The translations under genes and the position numbers were made by a program. 34,405 bases of DNA from Rhizomucor pusillus. Its lineage: Eukaryota > Mucoromycota > Mucoromycetes > Mucorales > Lichtheimiaceae. Position 1 is the first letter of the stretch, and each line of letters begins with the position of its first letter. A model generated the notes under the pieces. The model was given only the letters and a program-made list of their open reading frames with translations, ran no database searches and was not told the origin of the DNA. Of the stretch, positions 1 through 12,700 are shown one piece after another. The DNA lies in NCBI GenBank assembly GCA_900175165.2, contig FWWN02000308.1:1-34405 (forward strand), read 5' to 3'.

Positions 1-281
1 GTCCTACCTGGACCAGTATATTTCCAGAGCTTTCGCCACGAAAAACACGAATCAGACACCTCGCCCGTGTCGATTTCTGGCTTGAATTCGTGGCCGTCTG
101 CTGGACGCCGTCTCCATGCTGGTCGTCTGTCAGTGTTGTCTGGATTTAAAGGCTCCATGTCGCTGCCGGTGTCGCTGTAAGAAGCAGCATCTGCTTGGCG
201 CTTGTAGTGGAATGCATAGCCTAATTCATCATCGACAACACCTGGCTCCTCGTCTGTGTGAGAAGCTTCGGGAGGAACCAT
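1..281 (-). CDS. NRAMP-family divalent metal transporter, 5' exon (partial)
   Basis: Reading the minus strand from the ATG at 281 gives 93 codons before the window edge. The N-terminus is hydrophilic and acidic, with no signal peptide. It ends in SWRKLWKYTGPG, the conserved entry to the first membrane helix of NRAMP/SMF manganese-iron proton symporters, where the family continues into a hydrophobic segment and the DPGN motif. A good donor (CCAG then GTAGGA, GT at 7-6) lies exactly after the GPG codons, so exon 1 probably ends at position 8 with a phase-1 intron and the rest of the gene lies outside the window. The start lies 169 bp past the POL5 stop on the same strand, so its promoter must overlap the POL5 3' end. 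The family assignment rests on one short motif but that motif is highly characteristic; the substrate cannot be told from this piece. Confidence 0.75.
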   Translation of the reverse strand, partial: MVPPEASHTDEEPGVVDDELGYAFHYKRQADAASYSDTGSDMEPLNPDNTDRRPAWRRRPADGHEFKPEIDTGEVSDSCFSWRKLWKYTGPGR

Positions 282-450
282 GATGCTGCTGCTGCTGGCA
301 ATGCAACAAGACGGTTTTCAAAAAAAATGACGGAGTGTGTAAAGGGAAACCTCTTCTTTGGTGAAATGAAAAAAGCAGCGAAAGCAGCAGCAGCAAGTAC
401 AAAGTCACGAATATGATTGGCTTGATACAAAATGCAATAAAGTGTTATAT

Positions 451-3400
451 TTATTCAATGAGATCTAGCAGCCTTTTCCGAGCAGAGATGATGGCCGGTT
501 TGTTGTATGCTTCCACAGATTCCAGTTTTGATAATAACTCGATAGGCCAAGTGTCCTTGAGAGCCTAAACGCACATGCATATGATTCAGTAACAAGCAAA
601 AAAAAGGTATACTGCTAAATTTATACCTCTGATCTGGCTCCCAAAACAGTCTTGTGCAACTTGACCATGCTCATAACGAATTTCAAGAATTCGCGCATGC
701 CCTCATATTTCAATGCCTTCTTGTCTTCTTGTGCAATTGAAAGCTTGATCGTCTCTGATACTTTCTCGGTGATCTTTGGTACTATAGCAAGATACTTTTC
801 ATTATACAGCTCTGATTTCTATAAATTAAATGTCGTCAGTTCTGTTCTCCAGAGTCCTAACTTGAATAATCAATCCTTACTTTGCCTACTATGCGTGTAA
901 ATGATGTGATCCATTGGAGAACTTGGGTATGTCGATAAGGATTTGAACATGCGATAGGATTGATGAAGTCAACAAGAGTGTCAATAAGAGGCCATGAGCT
1001 GTGCGGGAACCGCTGCGGTAATATAGCAAGGATGCTGGCTTTTACTTTGGAAGAACGCTTTGACAGGTAATCTTGAGCCTCATCCTTGTATAAAGCCAAA
1101 ATCTTGTCCCACACGTTTCTTGCTTTCTCAGATACATCAGAAGATAGCTCTTGATCACCACCCACGATGCATTTTATCAGATAAATCTCAAGTTGGATGC
1201 ACAGATCGTTGTGAGATGCTCCGGCTGATGACCTAGAAAAGTCTTGCACAGCCTTGAAAACATCATAGATATCTTCACCGCATTCATGAGGGACTTCGTG
1301 GGACTTTGCAAGACGGTTCTTCAAAAAGGCTTCGGTTTTCGTGACAAATTGGCCAGCAGCAGACTTGTTGGGTGTGTTGCGAATAACATCGAGCAAGGGA
1401 GTAATGAGTCCAAGGACCAAGGGGTTGGTAGGGTTCTTGCGGACGTAAATAGTAAGCAGGTCCAAGACATTGTTCTTGAAGTAAAATACATTCTGTCGCT
1501 TGGCTGTTAAAGAACAAAAGATCAGATTTAATTTTTCGGTACTTCGTGGGCATTTGCATTTCATACCTTTTTGCTGTTGCTTTTGAAGCATTTTTTGCTT
1601 GAATACTTCTGCCAGCTTTTCATCGAATTTCTCCATGGCCTCGTCGTCCCATTCATCATCCGATTCGCTTTCATTTTCTCCTGCCAAAACTCCTTGACTT
1701 CGCATCGCTTCTTCAACCTTTTGCCGCAATTCTTCGTCAACCGGCTCGTTCTCGCTCTCTTGGTCTTCCTCTGCATCTTCCATGTCGCTATCGTCGTCAA
1801 ATTCGATTTCTTCAACATCGTCATCTTCGCTCTCGTCTTCGTCTTCCTCGCCCTCTTCTTCTTCGCCTTCCTCAACAAAGATATCCTCCTCAGCGTGGCC
1901 GCTTTCACCAGGTGCCAAAGTCTACATAGAAAGACGTTAGCCTCACAAGATCCATATACAAAAAGAATAAGCAATCTCACATACGCTTAAAAGGACATCC
2001 AAAGTCTGCTGAGACATTTGATGCGAAAAGATTTCAAACACCTGTTCCGCGAGATGCTTGAGAACAGATGCACTGGTCAAGAAACTGAGAAGAATATCGA
2101 CAATGACATCTACAGGTTCAGGTTGCAATTCTTCATCGTCTTCGTCGTCGGCAGCCTTTTTGGATTTCTTGGCTTTGCCGTTCGCGTTAGGTGCAGCAAA
2201 GATCTTGTCGTAACAGTTATACAAATCGGCCAAGGCAGCGAGAGATTCTTCTTGGTTGACATACAGATGTAACATCAAGTGCAAGAAGAGCATCTCGAAT
2301 CCGAGTTCCATGCACTCATATTTTTCATCCTGACTCTTTTGTTTGAGCTGCAAAAGCAGTTTGTTTAGCGGATGCCCAACGTAGGTGTAAAATGAAGCAA
2401 TATATACCTTCTTCTGGAGCTTTTCAATAATCTTCCATGTTCGTTGGTAATTCTCCTGACTTTCTTCAGAAAGCTCCACAGCCAAGGCCAGGCGCTTATC
2501 CTTTTGTAATTCTTGGAGAATTTGTACAACGCGGTAGCTCCAGAGATCACCTTCGTTGGTGTAGCCATTATACTTGCGAGTCTTGAGCTGGCCATTCACT
2601 TCCTCCTTCTTGGCTTGAGGTGGCATCTTCAAGAGTGCAACGAGGATGCTCTGCAAACGATCCTTGCATTGTTCGCGAATCTCGGTCGATAATTCAGGTG
2701 TGACTTTGCGGTAAGACTATTAATAAAGCAAATGTAAGCCAAAGCAGCAAGCAAAGTGGATGGAAATGCAAACGTACGTCAAAGAGCGAGGACTCGTTGA
2801 AAGCAACAGTCTTCTTAACGTTGAAGAAGGCGTGGATAAGAAGGAACCGAACTATCGAGCAGATCCATCCTTCGTCCTTTGGAATCTTGCTGTTTGTCAC
2901 GAGAAGAGATAACTGCTTCAATACCCACGAGCGTCGAGAATCAACAGCAGATTCTTCGCTTGGTTGGTAGAAGGTCTTTGCCAGATACTCCAAATAGGAC
3001 TTGATACCATTTGTATCCATCGTCGCCAAGAGATTCTCGACTGTTTTCGTTCTGGTGATCTGGTCAAAGTTTTGACTGCCATGCTTGCCAAGGAGCTGGA
3101 TGATCAAAGCAAATCCGACATCTTTGTTCGCTGTAGCAGCTTGCTGAATGACGTTGGCCTTATCACAGTGATGGTTAGTTACCAGTTGTTTAATAATGCA
3201 AGCAAACAAACCAACTTACAGTGTACTTTGCAGCCTTGTTCAAATAGCGGTCATTGGACGACAAGTTGTTGATGAATGTGCGCATAAAGTTCTCGGTAAA
3301 AATAAATGGCACTTGCTCTGAGGAGAGGCGCGGCAAAGCTTTGGAGACCAATTGGAAGCCCCAATATTTGCGACCGTGAGACGAGCTTCGATCGAAAAGT

Positions 3401-4651
3401 GTTTCTTTTACGTGATAATTTGAGTTAGCAATCTATCAAACCTGCTGCAAGTTTGCAAACAACTTACCATCAACAAGAACACGCCAGAATTCTTCAAAAG
3501 GAGCATTTGGTTCCTGAGATTTCTTTCCCTTTCCATCGCCATTTTCATTGGTGCGCTGCTTTTTGGAAGGACGTCCAGAGGGTTCGGGCTCGGCACGGCC
3601 GTTGGTTGCTGTTGCTGGTTCGGAAAGATACTGATCCAAAATGCGATCCCAAACCGAGTGAAGCTGAGGTTTCCAGTCGCTCTGCGATTCTTCGTCGTCA
3701 ACAGACCATTCCTGCATAGTCATCAATTAGCAACGAATAAACGAAATGTATTCACTGATTTCTCACCTTCAGAATGGCCGAGAGACGTTTGAGATTGCTG
3801 GCTGCTAGCAAGTTGCTGTTCTTCCAACCTGAAAGTTTGCTGGAAATATCGACTTCAGGCAATTGTTGCTGCAATGTCAACGCAAGGTTTAGCCTGTCCA
3901 CGGTGTTGATATTTGGCAAGAATACATTTACAATGCTAGCAGTAGCAGTGTCTTTGAAGCTACATTCCTTCAACTGCAGCGATGTTTAGTTTTATATGCT
4001 GCTTCTAGTTCCATCTATCATATAACTTACGCTGAGAAGAAGCTGGATGACAACGTGATAACAGACTTCCACGAGATACGCTTTGGCTTTGGCTACTTGA
4101 GACAAATTTTCCAAAAGTCGGTTTACATCCTCGATCGTTGTCGTCGGGCGAGAAATCATGCCGGCTGCAATGATTGACATGAAACCAAACAGTCGACCAA
4201 ACAGCATATCTCGAACTTCTTCGCGCGTCATGCTTCCAGTATACTCGGTGTATTGCAACAAGAGATCGAGAACGAGTTTCACAGTGATTAAGTCGGTGAC
4301 GCTCAGTAACTGCGTTTTGCATCGTTAGAAGGAACTGTCAAGATTCCATCCTGATCCAGGTTGCTTTACTCTGGTAATTACCTCGGTGAGTGCAAGTGAA
4401 AAACCTTGACGAGCTCCTTGACGGGAAGACGACAGACCGCGAGTAAGACGGCGCAGCGCATAGGAAACGTCTGGTGCACACTGACTATCGAGAGCACCTT
4501 CGGTGTCCACGGGTTTCTTTTCTCCCAAGCTTTCTTCATGGGCCTTTTGGAAATCGGCCAAGGTCTGGACGAGTTTCTGCGTAGCAGACTCTCGTACCTT
4601 GGGGTCGATTGAGGCCAGATCCCAGTATAACTGGAGGGTCGCAGTGGCCAT
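451..4651 (-). CDS. POL5: POL5 / MYBBP1A-type nucleolar protein (11 exons)
   Basis: Exons on minus: 4651-4382, 4309-4031, 3973-3767, 3711-3468, 3404-3220, 3158-2778, 2716-1985, 1921-1567, 1503-881, 818-627, 564-451; all junction phases agree, giving about 1,193 residues. The N-terminus (YWDLASIDPKVRESA, then YALRRLTRGLSSSRQGARQG) is the signature of the DNA polymerase phi/POL5 family. A long Glu/Asp tract follows at 1921-1660, then SDDEWDDEAMEKFDEKLAEVF, typical of the family. Despite the name, these proteins lack polymerase motifs; they are HEAT/ARM-like nucleolar factors needed for rRNA synthesis and ribosome assembly (family knowledge). Exon 7 contains a probable extra 60 nt intron, 2407-2348 (GTATAT...TTTTGCAG), which is in frame and stop-free; removing it gives about 1,173 residues and a better fit to the family spacing. 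AATAAA overlaps the stop codon. Confidence 0.92.
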
Positions 4652-4809
4652 CGAGCAAAGTTGGAAAAAGTAAAGAACTAGGAATTCGGGCTCTGCCCAA
4701 AATTGTGCTCCCCGTTCAAGCCACCACCCAACATCACTCGTCGAAAAATGTCAAGTACAATTTGCTCGAGATAATTATATATAACAACACAAATAACAAA
4801 ACTTTATTT

Positions 4810-5557
4810 TTATTGATGTGCAGCAACAAACTTCTTTTGAGCCTTTGCAACGGACTCTTTAAATTGCTCGACTTCCTCCCAACAATCCAACGGCCGGGAG
4901 CTGTTTTTCCTGTTGATGATGGCGGTTAAAAGAAAGAATCTGCATAATTCCTCACGTTTCCCGTATCACCAACGTACTTGTAGCAGGCAACAACAGCCTC
5001 CTGATGTTCGGCAATGTCAGCCGGAATCTCCTTTGGTGCGTTTCTATCAAGGACGTTGTTGAATATCCAGGTGTCCCATTTTCTGCCAAACGCCTCGTCG
5101 TGTCTGTAACTACCTCTTGATACGGTCGATCATGGTCTGTATATCAGTGCCCATAGCAACAGAGTTGTAGTCCTTATCGATGTTTGCTTTAGCAAGCTCG
5201 CCGTATTCGCGTTGGCTTTCTTGCTCTTGCAAACGCTTGAGCTCCTCGGCGACACGTTGGCGAACAATCTCTTCTACATCCTCGTTACTCGTTCCTCCTG
5301 CTGAGCTCTGTGTATACGGGTCTACTGTGTAAGTGACATGTGCGAATGGTGCAATTACACGGGACTCTGCTTGCCTTTCTTCGAGACTCCAAGGATTCCA
5401 CGAAGCCCTGTGAAAACTGGTAACCGTGTCAACTGAAAAGCAATTGACAAGAATGTGTAACCATCTAGGTGTTGAATGCAATGTATACCTGCAGTGGCAC
5501 GTTCTGGTTATAGAATATAATAGGCTCTGATGTGGCCTTGGATTGTGTGGAGCCCAT
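4810..5557 (-). CDS. MIC19: MIC19, MICOS complex subunit (5 exons)
   Basis: Exons on minus: 5557-5489, 5416-5375, 5307-5114, 5043-4978, 4909-4810, giving 156 residues. It starts MGSTQSK, a clear N-myristoylation consensus, followed by EPIIFYNQNVPLQ and FSQGFVESLE, which is the MIC19/CHCHD3 N-terminal signature. A charged coiled-coil middle (VRQRVAEELKRLQEQE) leads to a C-terminal CHCH-type segment with VVACYKKN and RPLDCWEEVEQF, the two cysteines being ten residues apart. MIC19 is an inner-membrane, intermembrane-space-facing protein that links MIC60 to other MICOS subunits at cristae junctions (family knowledge). The second intron appears to be GC-AG (AAG then GCAAGC, 5374-5308); without it the reading frame breaks. 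The stop codon sits inside AATAAA. It is tandem with POL5, 158 bp upstream of the latter's ATG. Confidence 0.88.
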
Positions 5558-6140
5558 GGTGTGCTGCTTTTTTCTACTCTGCGACGGTGGAGGGGGAGGA
5601 AATTCTCCCAATGTTAACAGCAATGACGTCAGCAGCCCGAGTAAGTGCGCAGGTACAGCATTTAGAAACGAGGCACACACTTAACATGGGATTTTAAGAT
5701 ACATATACTATATCAATGTATTATTATTTTATTTTTTTTCGACATCATGGTTGGATATTTCTATGTATAATAAAAGAAACTTTCTTCATGTTTTGAGTCG
5801 CATAGTGTGTATTTTTTCTTTTGGGTGCGTCGTTCAGAAGAACCGACGGCAGCAGGGCGGGTGTACGACATCTTCCGTTCTCGGCTCGTCAACCTTGGTA
5901 TTGCGAGACGTGCCTATCCCAATTCCGGTTGACTCGCCTCGAGCGTCGGATATTATACAACGATTATTGAAAGTGCAGTTGAGGAGGGACCGAATAGATC
6001 GCTCAAAAGCAACCTTGAAAACAGTGTACTAGGGATCGCTTGCAAAGTCAGGGAACTCCATTTTGGGCCGCTCCAATAGATAATCAGGCTTAACCTTGAC
6101 TAGCAATATATGGCTGCTACAAGCTCCAACGCGACGGGTT
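5558..6140. other. Intergenic region, no supported gene
   Basis: This region upstream of MIC19 contains an AT-rich run (5700-5740) followed by more GC-balanced DNA. One plus-strand ORF of 93 codons at 5751-6032 was considered; its first third is low-complexity and its last part (from about 5845) has no recognisable domain. There is no clear promoter motif beyond TATA-like AT runs near 5700. The GC-balanced part could be the eroded remainder of the element that left the neighbouring OTU fragment, but nothing in it proves this. Confidence 0.4.
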
Positions 6141-6464
6141 CTATGTGTCTTGCTTGTGTGCCGGGCTTGCGCGAGGAGGGAGGAAAAGATAACTTTGCAC
6201 ATTGAACAGAATGCAGCAAATACTTTTGCCGTATGTGCTGCATTCCAGTGATATAAACCATTCGCAGCCAGCTAGGCCGAGAATTCTAAGCATCCTCTCC
6301 ATAGGACACCCATGGTACTCGTTCTTGTCATAATTAAACCTTTGCCGCATAAAGATCTTCGGCATGCGGATATCAAAGACAGTCGCTTGAAATCCACAGT
6401 TTCCGTCAGCAGCAGGATTCTGCACTGTCTCCACGGCGTTTTTTAGGATTAGATCAGTGACCAT
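6141..6464 (-). pseudogene. OTU-type cysteine protease fragment, probable transposon relic
   Basis: A 107-codon minus-strand frame carries NPAADGNCGFQA, which matches the catalytic Asp/Cys block of OTU proteases (consensus GDGNCGFRA). It continues with a basic stretch, NYDKNEYHGCPMERMLRIL and a CEWF..LECS segment resembling the OTU domains found in repetitive genes of fungi and arthropods. No catalytic His block is evident, there is no upstream protein, and the frame ends in unrelated sequence with Pro/Ala/Lys at the tail. The catalytic Asp and Cys remain, but the domain is too short and isolated to be a working enzyme. OTU domains of this sort are often carried by DNA transposons, so a relic of one is the likeliest source (inference). 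It lies between MIC19 and the ZNFX1-type gene, 262 bp beyond the latter's stop. Confidence 0.55.
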
Positions 6465-6726
6465 TTACAAAACAGCGGTATGATGCTGCTAACAGTGCTA
6501 TTCTTGTCTTCCCTGAATTATACAAAAGTGAACATTGTTACTTACTGCGTCGTTATGTAATTCTAGTCTGTCCGAGAGAGTGACTACTATCTGTCAGTCA
6601 GAAGAAAATCCCTCGATCTTTCAGCTCCTATGTAGTAATTCCTGGGATTATTCAACATGGAGTAGTCATAATATTTATTTACATTCTGATATCCAGTTAG
6701 CCAAAAAATCATGATCGTGTTACGTT

Positions 6727-9700
6727 TCATTTCGTTGCAGACGATTGCCCTGGCTGACCGGGCCATGCGGGTTCAAAGGAGCCGTCAAACTCGCCGTAGA
6801 AACGATTGGATTCCACAACCTTGTGATGAAGACCGCCAATTACTGCTCCGCATTGAGGACATTTTGATATTTCAGTCGCTCCACCGCATTCACCTTTAGA
6901 TGACAAAAAAAAATGCATTCTTCGTTCAGAATATACATATCTTTAAGATTATATCTCTTACCTATGTAATATGGATGTCCATTCTCGCACACAAACCATC
7001 GGCCACCAACGATGTTGTGAATACCCAACTTGGCTTCTTCGTTCATGGCATTAATGATATCATACTTCTCCTCCTGAGAAATACGCTGCCTGGCAAGCTC
7101 CAGCTGGCCTTTGATTTGATTAACAAGCGCAATTTCAGTTTTGATGTACATATTGTAACGCAAGGCAGTGTATATCGGCTTTTGGCAGGATGGACATTGC
7201 CACAGTTTAATAGCAGTGTGTTCTCCATTTTTCGCTTGGTTCCTGAAAAATATATCCAGTGACTCCACAGAAAAGACTATGTGCAATGTGAGTACGTGTG
7301 GTCTTTGCGCCTTGCTTTTGCAATCGCTACTTACCACACCCACATTCGGGTAACATGTACGCCTTTTCATCCGGATCAAATTCAGACAGTGTTCGCAGAG
7401 TAATTTTACACTCTATATTGGGATCGCAAATCTTGCATGGCGGGCAAGGCTCACCACATAAGCCGATACATTGATGTCTATTCTATCACATGAATAATTT
7501 GCGTCAATGATATGTTTACGCGGTACTTACGAGCATCCCAATCTCTTTCCACATGGACGGTTGCATGGTGGTCGATCGCATTTCTATAGTTCAAATATTA
7601 CTTTACTGCATAGTATTATGTGTATCTTTAACTTACTTCAAAGCACCGTTTTGTGCATTTTGCATGTGCACACTAAAAAGTCGTTAAGCAGGTGACAAAA
7701 TTTACGCCGAAGGAGTTACAACTTACGGCGTATGGGCATGGAGAATTGCAACGATTGCAAACACGATAGCACTCGCGGCCACATTGGTATCCGTGGAGAC
7801 ATACATGTCGACAAGGTTCTAAACAACGGTCGGTGTGGTTGTCAGAATTTGCACAACCTACAACAAAGCAAACGAATGTTAACAATGAGTTATACAATGT
7901 CTGTTAAGATAATTGCCACCTTTAGCGCAGTAATGCCCACATATAAGCTGCTTTGGACAGCTTGCTTTGCATAGACGGCGACTATGCAATGCATGATCGG
8001 TTCCACACTGGCAACGGCGTAAGTACGGATACATGTGATGATTCGTTGCACTAATCTAAGAAGAAAACTTACAGGCTCAGGACATGGATGACCACATTCA
8101 AGGGGTTTCTCGCAAGTAGCTGTGCAGATAGGTTTGTAGCCGCAAAGCGATTCTACTGTGTGACCGCAATCCAGCTTGACTTCGACGGTTTGTGAGCAGG
8201 ACAAGACGGACGATTCTGAAGCCTTTGAGCATTCAATTGATTCTGTGTGACCACAGGGTAGAGTATACTCGATAATCTCGCGGCACTCTTCTTTTTGTTT
8301 TTCGATAATGTCGCTGCAACTTCCAATGATCACATGTCCACAAGGCCGTTTGATGCTTGACTCTCTGTAGCAAGGAGGGCATTTGCCATTTTTGCACTGG
8401 TAGCATTTGTTCGGGCATAGATGGGTGCAAGGTGGAGGTCGCTGGCGATCGCAGCTCTTTTCGCATCGTAAGTATGAATGTTTTAAATGGTGGCATGTCT
8501 AATGGAAAATATGATTAGTTATCTGAACAGTCATTTGTTTATCAAGTAAAAGTTACCTCTTCACAGACGTGACCGCAATCTAAAAGTGTATTACATTTCG
8601 CCTGAAGGATCAAGATTAGCAACAAGTTTAAAACTCTCGAATTGCCTAATTACCGAGCAACCACCGTTTTTGACTTTGCGGAAATCTGTCCATTTGCCAA
8701 TCAAAGTTGCTTGATCCTTGTGTTTCTGGCAAGTCAACGTGATCTGATGTGCCAAAAGCCCTAATATGGTCATGTCAATAAATAAAGTATCAACAATCAT
8801 GCAAGGGACATTACCTCGATTTTCCATATGCTGCAATACATTGTTCCATCTTGTGTGTCGCAAAGTAGCAGACGCGCCGACCATAAATAGACCGAACCTA
8901 CCTCTGGATACTGCCAGAGAGATGAATGCATCGGACATGAGAGCAGCAGAAGGGGATCCCAACCAAAGAACGACGATCAGGTTTTCCTTGTCATGGTAAT
9001 TCTCGACTAGATCGATTTTCACAGAATGAACGTCTCCAGAGAAATGGCTAAACTTTGGTATGTGTGACTTCATGATAGTCTGCAAAATGCTCTGCTGCAA
9101 AGTATCGATCGTCAAAATAGTAATCCGGCTGGCTTTGTAGCCTTGCTGGCAGAGATACAGTGCCAAGTGACACACCATTCTTGCCTCGTCTGCATCTGCG
9201 AGTTTCACTTCAGATTTTACAACGTTGCTTAATTGCGTATCCACCGATCCTTCCCCGGCATCCGTTTGACAGTCGATGAAAAAAGCCCGCTGATCCACGC
9301 TAAGCATCGCAGGCGCAGACTGGTTGGCATAGTTTTCGCTAGACATGGGCGAAGTGATCAAGAGTCGTTGGTCTGCAGCTGAGCCTGCCACGGAAGCATG
9401 TATTCCCGCAATCTCGGAGCAGAGGCGCCACTGTTCGTCCAAATGCAATACTTCGCCGCCTGCTAATCGCCATCTTTCAAATAACGACACTTCCAAAACT
9501 TCCTGGTTACCGGCAGCTTCGGGATCTCGGAACTGCGGTCTGCTCGTGCTGTAGCTTTTTCCAAAAACAATCAGTTGTTCGGCGCGTGATTGCAACAACA
9601 GCGGCACTATCATTGATTCTGAAATATCTTCCGCTTCTTCAATCAATATGACTCGTGCCCCAAGCGCATTCAAGAGTTCCTGGTTCGCTGCTGCAATGTG

Positions 9701-12700
9701 TGCCGTTACACCGATTACTCGATTGTACCGAGAAACTGAAGTCCACTTTTGCCGTCGAATATCGTCCAATGATTCTGCAATTGTCGTCTGTTCCGAAATC
9801 AAAGGGCCAATCTCGTTGTCGATATGTTTTAATAAACAGCTTTTGATCCGTTGATGAAGTTTTTTTCGCAATTGATTCGGAAGTGTCCATATCACGTCCG
9901 AAGTAAACTCAAACCAAATCGTACGCAACGCATTCTGCAATCTGTATGCATCTTTGGATGTTGGGAAAGGCCACTTATCCACCGAAAACACGGGAGGAAT
10001 GCTCGGTAAATGTCTGTCAGTCCAGTGCTGACGGTCTTCATAGAACTGATGGGTTGTCAATGGTAACATCGCTTTTCCGGTCTTCTTTTGTAACGAATTC
10101 GACAGTGCTCGCTGGATGGTGCCTATATTTTCAGGCAATGTTCTGTCACTTGATGCTGCTGCTACACTACCATTTTCCGAAACAACAGGTGCTATCCAAT
10201 CTAACCACAGCTTTTGAATAGATATATCGTTGCTCTGTTGCAGCGAAGCATGCGGATAGCCGAACCGGAGAACGTCTTCGTATGTTGGTGGTATGGTGGA
10301 TGCCATGATAACTGGATCGTCGTTCAATACTCTCCATCGATAATTCCACAATGCATTAAGCTGGGTTTGCAATGTTGCGTATTTCTTCTCAAGCGAATGC
10401 CATTGCTTGCGAGTGGGGTCTGTCGATAGTGGTACTGCTAATTTGCATATATCTCTTTCGCGAAGCATGTCGCTGTCAGAATTGGCCGCAAGGCGGGCGA
10501 CATCCGGAATGTCCTTTATCACAGATCTAAGGATATGATCCAGAGTCGTTTCTCGCTTGGTGATTACAAGTACTGGGTGATAACATTGCGTGGTTGTGAG
10601 CGTCTGGTGCAATAGTTCAACGAGTTTGCTTGCCAAGTATGACTTTCCGGTCCCTTCCTTGCCAGAAATAAAAGTGACGGGTTTGGATATCGCGTGTTGC
10701 ACAGCTTTCGTCTGACTAGGCGACAATGCATACAACGGAGGTCGCTGAGCGGGTGGAAGTGAAAGATGTTGAGGGATGTGTTGCGGCCATATACAGTCTT
10801 CTTGTGTTTGTCCTAATCTCGCTATAGTCTTGCGCACACCGTGTGCAAGAATAGGGGAAATATCCAGTTCAACGCCTTGTAGATAATTGGGCACGTGATT
10901 TATAGTTTCGTCGTCCTTTGTCAGTTCAGATCTCGTGTTGCTATTTGGTGCAATTAGGAACGGTACTATCGCTGGTGAGCAATCTTCAGCTTCGTGCTTC
11001 GATATGCGTTGGTGCAACCAATTCAATGTCGGAAGAGTAGCAGCTGCATTTTTATGGATAGCATGCGAAGTGTAAGTCGCATGGAAATCGAAGCGATCTA
11101 CCTTTACATCGTCTGGAACGAACACGAATAACGCTGTGTTTGACGATAAGGCACGCCGGTTGAATAGATGTATGCCGGCATATGCAATCATTCCACTAAT
11201 AATCGACGCCCTTTTTGCTAATAAACCTACCCTTTCGTCGGATGACCGAGACTGTTTGTGATCCGCATACTCTGGTATCAAAATGCACCATGAACTTTCT
11301 GGCGGTAAAACAGAGGCCACATCATCAAGTTGTGCTTCCAAAACGATGGCTGGTTTGCTGAATGTTAACGTTAAGGTTGTAAATAGCGGTTGCAGTCGCG
11401 TGTACGTTGACCAGCCTTCCTCAGACTTCTCTACATTTCTTGCTCCATACATGACATAATCCCTTAAACTAGTGACGGCTGGACCGTGTAGTTGCTCCCG
11501 CAATAAGTTGTAATGCATCGTTAGGTATGAGTATATGTCTTTGTGAGATTGCCGGACTTGATTGTGTGCGAAGCGATGATATTCGAAAGTGCTCGGTTCG
11601 TCCGTTTCGATGGCTTCCGAGAATATATCAATTGCGCGTAAGAGCGGCAAAGTATTAGAATGCAAAGCATCTGCTGAACGTCGGTCATGTGTAATGTACG
11701 GACTCCAATTTGTGTCATATTCCGAGGTATGATAAAAGTCTACCGGCAGTGGTCGATCGTCTTTTGGCCAGTGAATTGCGTCCGGAGATACTAAGGCACC
11801 AATATCCTTGAATTGCTGGAATACTTGTTGTATCTGGTCATCATGAAACGTGGGCTTGATACGCTGGAAACATTCCTGTGTCAAGCTTATTGGAATCCTC
11901 GAAATGAAATCAGGGTGCATGTCTAGGAAAACTGCAAAGAAGTCCAATATAGGTAAAAATTCCAGAGGGGTCAAAACATTTGTGTGAAGATAACGCGAGA
12001 TAGCATGGACTACGACATCAAGGTGGTATCGCAATCGTTCAGATGCGAATAGTCGTGCGCGTCCTCGAGCATTGTATTTTGTAGCATCGGTGCGTTCAAA
12101 GCTTATTACATGGGTGAGAGTCCGAATGAGCATACCGAGCGTCCTGTGCGTTAATCGCATGCTTTCTCGAAGTATACTGTCCAGACGTTCGTAGAAACTT
12201 GAGATGCTCGATAACTTTTGATCGACGGAGTATAGAAAGCTATAGATTTCATTGTCATAGTCTGCATTGAAGTGTGGAGATATAGGCATATGAGGTAAAG
12301 GTGCTCCGGGAGGTAATGGATATCTTGGACCTGCAATTGGTACCGACATGTACATTTTCGATTGCCTGCGTGGGGTCGAAGGCGTAGGTGGATGATGCTT
12401 GGCTGAGGATGTAGTTTTCTGCATATTTTGTCCATTCGGAATGAAATTCCAAGCATTGGGTGGATATGCTACGGGTTGGGCAGATGTCACCTGTATAGAT
12501 CGTGCGCGTTTGTTCTCTTCCATTGGTGACCATCCATCAGATGCTATGCTAGCCACTTCAGCAAATGACCGATCCAGCGGTTCTTGAGGTTCATCTGACG
12601 GTACGTCCGATACTCCAGCTGCAAAGTTAATACTGTCGTTCTGGGACGACGGGTTTATGTTCTCGAATTCTGATGCCGATAGCCACAAGTTCTTCTTCTT

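Noticed and set aside
1571..1990. 139-codon plus-strand ORF and a similar shifted minus frame opposite POL5
   Set aside because: They are shadows of the Glu/Asp-rich POL5 tract; low complexity in every frame keeps them open.
451..4651. POL5 as a true DNA polymerase
   Set aside because: No polymerase catalytic motifs are visible; the family name is historical and the protein is HEAT/ARM-like.
5104..5113. 10 nt GTAGTTACAG in MIC19 that would restore a frame
   Set aside because: Cannot be spliceosomal; the 70 nt intron 5113-5044 restores phase and family motifs.
8055..8072. Apparent 17 nt intron (GTAAGTTTTCTTCTTAG) in the ZNFX1-type gene
   Set aside because: Far too short; using the CCAG acceptor at 8009-8008 gives a normal 65 nt intron and joins CPEP to CGTD as in NFX1 fingers.
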